Shown: positions 21,732 through 21,754 of the stretch, one piece after another | How positions within the stretch are numbered: the first letter of the stretch is position 1 | Layout of the letters: each line of letters opens with the position of its first letter | Virus record (IMG/VR): IMGVR_UViG_3300044535_000956 | Location: 1-21,754 of that record | Length of the DNA stretch: 21,754 nt | Origin: a virus | Direction: 5' to 3' (one strand) | Made by a program: the position numbers and the translations under genes | The notes under the pieces: generated by a model | Databases searched by the model: none | Told to the model about the DNA's origin: nothing | Seen by the model: only the letters and a program-made list of their open reading frames with translations

Positions 21732-21754
21732 ATGGAAAACGAAAACACTAAAGT
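21732..21754 (+). CDS. Start of a following gene (partial)
   Basis: An ATG at 21732 opens MENENTK and runs off the right edge. The nearest purine-rich stretch, AAGATAAGGG, ends one base from the ATG, too close for a normal ribosome site, so the true start could lie further on. The promoter at 21630 would drive it. Seven residues do not allow a function call. Confidence 0.4.

Overview
The window is a continuous, forward-strand block of tail and neck structural genes from a long-tailed (siphovirus-type) double-stranded DNA phage or prophage. The DNA is AT-rich (roughly 38-40% G+C by eye) and genes are packed tightly, with stop/start overlaps of the GTGA, ATGA, TAATG and TAGTG kind. There are no tRNAs, rRNAs, CRISPR arrays, integrase, lysis or replication genes, and no gene-free stretch over 300 bases. 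The host cannot be read directly. The actinophage-style end of the tape measure protein, genes that start with no Shine-Dalgarno site just after an extended -10 box (leaderless mRNA is common in Actinobacteria), and low G+C together make a low-G+C actinobacterial host such as a freshwater planktonic lineage my best guess, held loosely. A Firmicutes host is the main alternative.

Layout, left to right. 1-1747: end of a head-tail connector gene, then a head-closure-like protein, an HK97-gp10-like tail-completion protein and a tail terminator, which together join the capsid to the tail. 1757-2556: a cassette of its own, with an extended -10 promoter, a strong ribosome site, the major tail (tube) protein and a rho-independent terminator. 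2561-3650: two paralogous tail assembly chaperone genes, a long one (G-like plus T-like parts) and a short one (G-like part only), each with its own extended -10 promoter. 3669-11822: a 2717-residue tape measure protein carrying internal repeats and an apparent inserted globular domain. 11819-19428: distal tail protein, a 1513-residue hub/tail-tip protein with a concanavalin-like insert, and three smaller tail-tip or fibre proteins. 19418-20685: a collar-domain tail fibre with histidine HxH repeats, followed by its likely assembly chaperone. 20714-21157: a leaderless small beta-rich virion protein. 21174-21716: a MerR-like helix-turn-helix protein that carries a near-perfect sigma-70-type promoter near its 3' end, reading into a gene cut off by the window edge.

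The genes work as one tail-building programme: tube subunits polymerise around the tape measure protein with help from the chaperones, the terminator and completion proteins cap the tube at the head end, and the hub, collar fibre and small tip proteins form the adsorption device. The most unusual point is the chaperone locus. The two-protein G/G-T set that many long-tailed phages make from one gene by programmed frameshifting seems here to come from two separate paralogous genes with their own promoters, and codon use (AGR arginine in the long gene, CGT in the short gene and mostly CGY in the tube gene) suggests the short form is made in excess.
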